NCBI GenBank assembly: GCA_016791085.1
Contig: JAEUNN010000192.1
Coordinates: 1 to 8,741, forward strand
Source: Rhodocyclaceae bacterium
Lineage (GTDB): Bacteria; Pseudomonadota; Gammaproteobacteria; Burkholderiales; Rhodocyclaceae
Direction: 5' to 3'
DNA: 8,741 bases
Part shown: positions 6,112 through 8,741 of the stretch, piece by piece
How positions within the stretch are numbered: the first letter of the stretch is position 1
Layout of the letters: each line of letters starts with the position of its first letter
Notes under the pieces: model-generated
The model's input: only the letters and a program-made list of their open reading frames with translations
Database searches by the model: none
What the model was told of the DNA's origin: nothing
Position numbers and translations under genes: made by a program

Positions 6112-8598
6112 TCAGGCGTCGACCACCTGCGCTTCCCGGTTCATGCGCTGGCGCGCGGCGCGTTCGATTTCTTCGCGTGCTTCCGGATGCTGGCGCAACA
6201 GGCGCTGCAAATCGCGCGCGCGCAGTTCCAGCAGGTGGCAATAGCCGCTGGCATGCACTTCGGCGGTACGCGGCGTGTTGTAGAGCAGCGCGATTTCGCC
6301 GAAAAATCCGCCGGCCTTGCGTACCACCTGCCCGTCGAAAATCGAATTGCTGATTTCCACCGACCCGGTGGTAATGAAATACATCGCGTCGCCGCGGTCG
6401 CCCTTGCGTATGATCTGCTCGCCCGGCACCGCCAGACGCGGGCGCAACAGATGCGCCATGGCCTGCAACTGCGGGCGCGACAGGCCTGCGAACAGCGGCA
6501 CGCTGGCGATCATGCCGGTGACCTGCAGGCCGAGATCCAGCACCGGGCGCCGGATCAGCGCGAGGCGCCGGCGGCGCAGATGTTCGACCAGGGAACGGTA
6601 CACCTCGGGGCTGATCAAGCCGTCGGCACGCTTTTGCTGATATTCCGCTTCTTCCAGCCGCAGCGCCGCGCGCCCGAGGTAATCGCTGCGCAGCGCATGC
6701 GCGTAATCCGGGTACTGCACCTCGAACGCACGCATCGCGGTATCCACGCCGGCCAGCCGCGTGTCCAGTGCCGCGGCGATCGCCGCTTCGGTGTCATCGC
6801 CCAGCATGGGGCCTATGGAGCGGCGCGTGAACGCGTGCAGGCGCTGCAGCACCGTGCGTGTGATGAGCATGTGCTCGAAGCGCTGGCCCAACAGTTGCGC
6901 GAGCGGCCGCGCGATGCCGAAGCGGTTGTACAGCAGGTGCGCGGCACGGAATGCGGCCGGCGGTTGCAGGGCGGCGTCGGCCACGCTCAACCAGGCGTCC
7001 AGGCCGCCGGTTTTGGCGGCGTCGTGCAGGCGGCCGGCCTGCGCCAGGCAGGGGCCGATGATGCTGCGGGAAATCGTGCGCTCGCCGAAACCCTGCAGCA
7101 ACAGTTCTTCTTCCTGCGCCGCGAGCGTGATGAGGCCCACCGTGCGGGCGTCGGCCGGCGCCAGAATTTTGCGCTCGCCGCCCGCGCCGGCCATGGCATT
7201 CGTGGCGGACGGCTCCGCGGCCTGTTCGTCCAGACCGAAATGGCGCCGCATCACGGCCAGGTGTTTGCGTACCGAATCGCCAGCCAGGGCGATGGAACGC
7301 TCGCGCAGCACGGCTTCGACCGGGCTCAGCCGGTCCAGCCGGAGCAGGCGTATGAGCGGCTGCAAACTCGGCGCATTGACGAATAGCGTGAATAGCACCA
7401 GACCGGTCGCCAGTACCGCCACCAGATCCGCCTGCGCACGCGGAATGGCCGGATTTTCGACCACCGACAGTGCCAGCGCCAGCGTGACCGCGCCGCGCAT
7501 GCCGCCCCACAGGATGACGGCTTTGTGCGACAGGCTCACGTCCTGGCCCAGGCGCGTGGCGCTCAGCAGCGGCATCAGGCCGAACAGCACCGCCGCGCGC
7601 GCCAGGAGCGTGGCCAGCACCACCACGGCGAGCATGGCCGCGTGCTCGGCACGCAGGTCGGGCAACAGTCGCGGAATCATGGTCGCGGCGAGCACGAATA
7701 TGAGCGTGCTGGCCAGAAATTCGATCTGGTGCCACACCGTCTGCAGGCGCTCCCAGCCTTCCGCGCTGAGGTGGGAGCGGCCGGTGGAACCGATCACCAG
7801 CGCCGCCGTGACGGTCGCCACCACGCCGGACACGTGCAGATAAATGTCGCCCACGATATAGATCGCATAGGCCAGACAGAGCGTCAGGGTAACTTCCGCG
7901 ACCGCGTGCTCGCCCACCCAGCGCATGAGGGAACAGCACAGCCTTGCCGCCACGTAGCCCAGCAGCAAGCCACCGGCGAATTTGGCAAGGATGGCACCCA
8001 GGCCGGCCAGCGCGCCGCCGGTCTGCTGACCGGCGATACTGGCCACCAGCAATGTGAATAGCGCGATGGCTGCGGCGTCGTTGAACAGGCTTTCGCCCTC
8101 GACCAGAATTTGCAGTCGGCGCGGCACGCCTATGTCGCGAAATATCGCCACCACCGCGGCGGGGTCGGTCGTGGCGATGACCGATCCGAGCAGCAGGGCC
8201 ACCGTCAAAGGCACGGCAAATGCCGTGCTGAGCCACAGTCCGACCACCAGCGTGCACACCACCACCGCCACGATGGCCATGATGAGCACGGGCGCCACGT
8301 CGTCCATGAGCCGGCGCACATCCACCGACAGACCGGCCGCGAACAGCAGGCTGGGCAGAAATACGAACAGAAAGGCATGCGAATCGAGGCCGGAACTGCC
8401 CGCCGCGTGCATGGCCTGGGCAAGCGGCGCAGGCAGCGCGGCCGCGCCCGGCAGATCGGCGGCAAACCCGGCGGCGATGCCTATCGAAACCAGCAGCGCC
8501 GAATAAGGTATGGAAAAGCGTGTGGCCAGCGGCAGGGCCAGGCAGCATATGCCCAGCAACAACACCACACTCAGGATGAGCGTAACACTCGCATCCAT
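6112..8598 (-). CDS. NhaP-type Na+/H+ antiporter (CPA1) with C-terminal cyclic-nucleotide-binding domain
   Basis: 828-residue inner-membrane cation:proton antiporter fused to a cytoplasmic sensor. Residues 1 to about 418 are the Na_H_Exchanger domain with about 12 hydrophobic segments, starting MDASVTLILS. It carries the CPA1 motifs ATTDPAAVVAIF (142-153), EGESLFNDAAAIALF (167-181, with the ND pair at 173-174) and GGMRGAVTLALALS (365-378). Residues about 420-690 form a soluble, mainly helical linker with no clear membrane segments and no recognised domain. Residues about 698-805 are a cNMP-binding domain: VPLFAGLS lead-in (700-707), then the phosphate-binding cassette FFGEIALL...PRTAEV (765-781) with E768 and R777 in place. 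I chose the ATG at 8598, which has GAGG eight bases upstream, over an in-frame TTG at 8625. Inference: cAMP or cGMP tunes ion exchange for pH or Na+ homeostasis. No adenylate or guanylate cyclase gene is in this window. Convergent with the methyltransferase. Confidence 0.92.
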   Translation of the reverse strand: MDASVTLILSVVLLLGICCLALPLATRFSIPYSALLVSIGIAAGFAADLPGAAALPAPLAQAMHAAGSSGLDSHAFLFVFLPSLLFAAGLSVDVRRLMDDVAPVLIMAIVAVVVCTLVVGLWLSTAFAVPLTVALLLGSVIATTDPAAVVAIFRDIGVPRRLQILVEGESLFNDAAAIALFTLLVASIAGQQTGGALAGLGAILAKFAGGLLLGYVAARLCCSLMRWVGEHAVAEVTLTLCLAYAIYIVGDIYLHVSGVVATVTAALVIGSTGRSHLSAEGWERLQTVWHQIEFLASTLIFVLAATMIPRLLPDLRAEHAAMLAVVVLATLLARAAVLFGLMPLLSATRLGQDVSLSHKAVILWGGMRGAVTLALALSVVENPAIPRAQADLVAVLATGLVLFTLFVNAPSLQPLIRLLRLDRLSPVEAVLRERSIALAGDSVRKHLAVMRRHFGLDEQAAEPSATNAMAGAGGERKILAPADARTVGLITLAAQEEELLLQGFGERTISRSIIGPCLAQAGRLHDAAKTGGLDAWLSVADAALQPPAAFRAAHLLYNRFGIARPLAQLLGQRFEHMLITRTVLQRLHAFTRRSIGPMLGDDTEAAIAAALDTRLAGVDTAMRAFEVQYPDYAHALRSDYLGRAALRLEEAEYQQKRADGLISPEVYRSLVEHLRRRRLALIRRPVLDLGLQVTGMIASVPLFAGLSRPQLQAMAHLLRPRLAVPGEQIIRKGDRGDAMYFITTGSVEISNSIFDGQVVRKAGGFFGEIALLYNTPRTAEVHASGYCHLLELRARDLQRLLRQHPEAREEIERAARQRMNREAQVVDA

Positions 8599-8606
8599 GC
8601 TCAGCG

Positions 8607-8610
8607 CCTC
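8607..8610 (-). promoter_or_regulatory. Ribosome binding site of the antiporter gene
   Basis: GAGG on the - strand, eight bases before the ATG at 8598. It supports this ATG over the TTG at 8625, which would place the site inside the coding region. Confidence 0.6.
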
Positions 8611-8636
8611 GCGCCGGCAAGGCAAGGCGCCGGCGC
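8611..8636. promoter_or_regulatory. GC hairpin in the leader region of the antiporter gene
   Basis: Arms GCGCCGGC (8611-8618) and GCCGGCGC (8629-8636) pair over eight all-GC bases with a ten-base loop. On the - strand it sits directly upstream of the GAGG ribosome binding site, so if transcribed it would fold right against the initiation region. The right arm also lies within a 12-base palindrome (8626-8637). A role in translation control is inference only. Confidence 0.35.
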
Positions 8637-8645
8637 CAGGGTGTG

Positions 8646-8711
8646 GCCGGAATACGCTGCGTACAATGCTGCAAACATGGGGGAAAGCCGGACGGAGGGC
8701 GCCGGAATACG
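8646..8711. repeat. 11-base direct repeat pair upstream of the antiporter gene
   Basis: GCCGGAATACG occurs at 8646-8656 and again, identical, at 8701-8711, 55 bases apart start to start. Both copies lie in the 143-base non-coding region upstream of the antiporter, a reasonable place for paired operator sites. No known regulator site is recognised in it. Confidence 0.4.
8662..8667 (+). promoter_or_regulatory. Possible rightward -10 box near the right edge
   Basis: TACAAT, one mismatch from consensus, ends nine bases before an ATG at 8677. This is nearly the same geometry as the box before the substrate-binding protein gene. No -35 hexamer is apparent. Support is weak. Confidence 0.25.
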
Positions 8712-8741
8712 GCCGCGAACAGAGGCGCGTAGACTACCTCA
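8677..8741 (+). CDS. Possible start of a rightward gene, 3'-truncated by the window edge
   Basis: The frame opens with ATG at 8677 and stays open to the edge, giving 21 full codons (MGESRTEGAGIRPRTEARRL...). It is preceded by a TACAAT box nine bases upstream and no Shine-Dalgarno sequence, so it would be leaderless or nearly so, and divergent from the antiporter. Against it, only about half of the third positions are G or C, lower than in the firm genes, and several codons common in non-coding DNA appear (GGA, CGA, AGA, CTA). The peptide is not recognised. It may simply be intergenic DNA. Confidence 0.25.
   Translation, partial: MGESRTEGAGIRPRTEARRLP

Noticed and set aside
8599..8625. TTG start for the antiporter
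   Set aside because: The ATG at 8598 has a GAGG at eight bases; the extension adds nine polar residues before the first membrane helix.
6794..8674. 626-residue open frame on the - strand, same strand as the antiporter
   Set aside because: It is an out-of-frame shadow of the antiporter, rich in Arg, Gly, His and Pro with no membrane segments, while the other frame shows all exchanger motifs.
1..8741. CRISPR arrays, insertion sequences, tRNA/rRNA genes, phage or defence genes
   Set aside because: No regularly spaced repeats, transposase motifs, terminal inverted repeats, tRNA-like cloverleaf arms or defence-type domains were seen; nearly all of the window is taken up by five ordinary genes.

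Overview
This window is GC-rich chromosomal DNA, most likely from a beta- or gammaproteobacterium. The main evidence is the FabI and PpiD proteins, whose sequence and convergent adjacency fit those groups. The genus cannot be named from the sequence alone. I see no mobile element, CRISPR array, tRNA or rRNA, and no stretch over 300 bases lacks a gene.

Layout, left to right. (1) The window opens inside ppiD (+), a membrane-anchored periplasmic parvulin-type folding factor whose N-terminal anchor lies off the left edge. (2) A perfect 28-base palindrome with a T-tract serves as a shared terminator between ppiD and the convergent fabI. (3) fabI (-) encodes enoyl-ACP reductase, with a strong ribosome binding site and a consensus TATAAT box. 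(4) A 77-base gap separates fabI from a divergent gene (+) for a family 5 ABC substrate-binding lipoprotein that also carries a C-terminal membrane helix. (5) Fifteen bases later, on the same strand, is a METTL25/RRNAD1-like methyltransferase (Methyltransf_32 type). (6) After a 26-base gap holding a GC-rich hairpin comes a convergent 828-residue NhaP-type Na+/H+ antiporter (-) with a C-terminal cyclic-nucleotide-binding domain. (7) The last 143 bases are the upstream region of that antiporter. They hold a hairpin, a spaced 11-base direct repeat and a possible but weakly supported start of a rightward gene.

These are mostly ordinary chromosomal genes: envelope protein folding, fatty acid synthesis, peptide or solute capture, a methyltransferase and ion homeostasis. 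I do not see a convincing new multi-gene system. The points most worth a second look are the substrate-binding lipoprotein with no permease gene visible here, its likely leaderless start, the antiporter fused to an apparently intact cyclic-nucleotide pocket, and an unusually high use of the ATA isoleucine codon for such GC-rich DNA.
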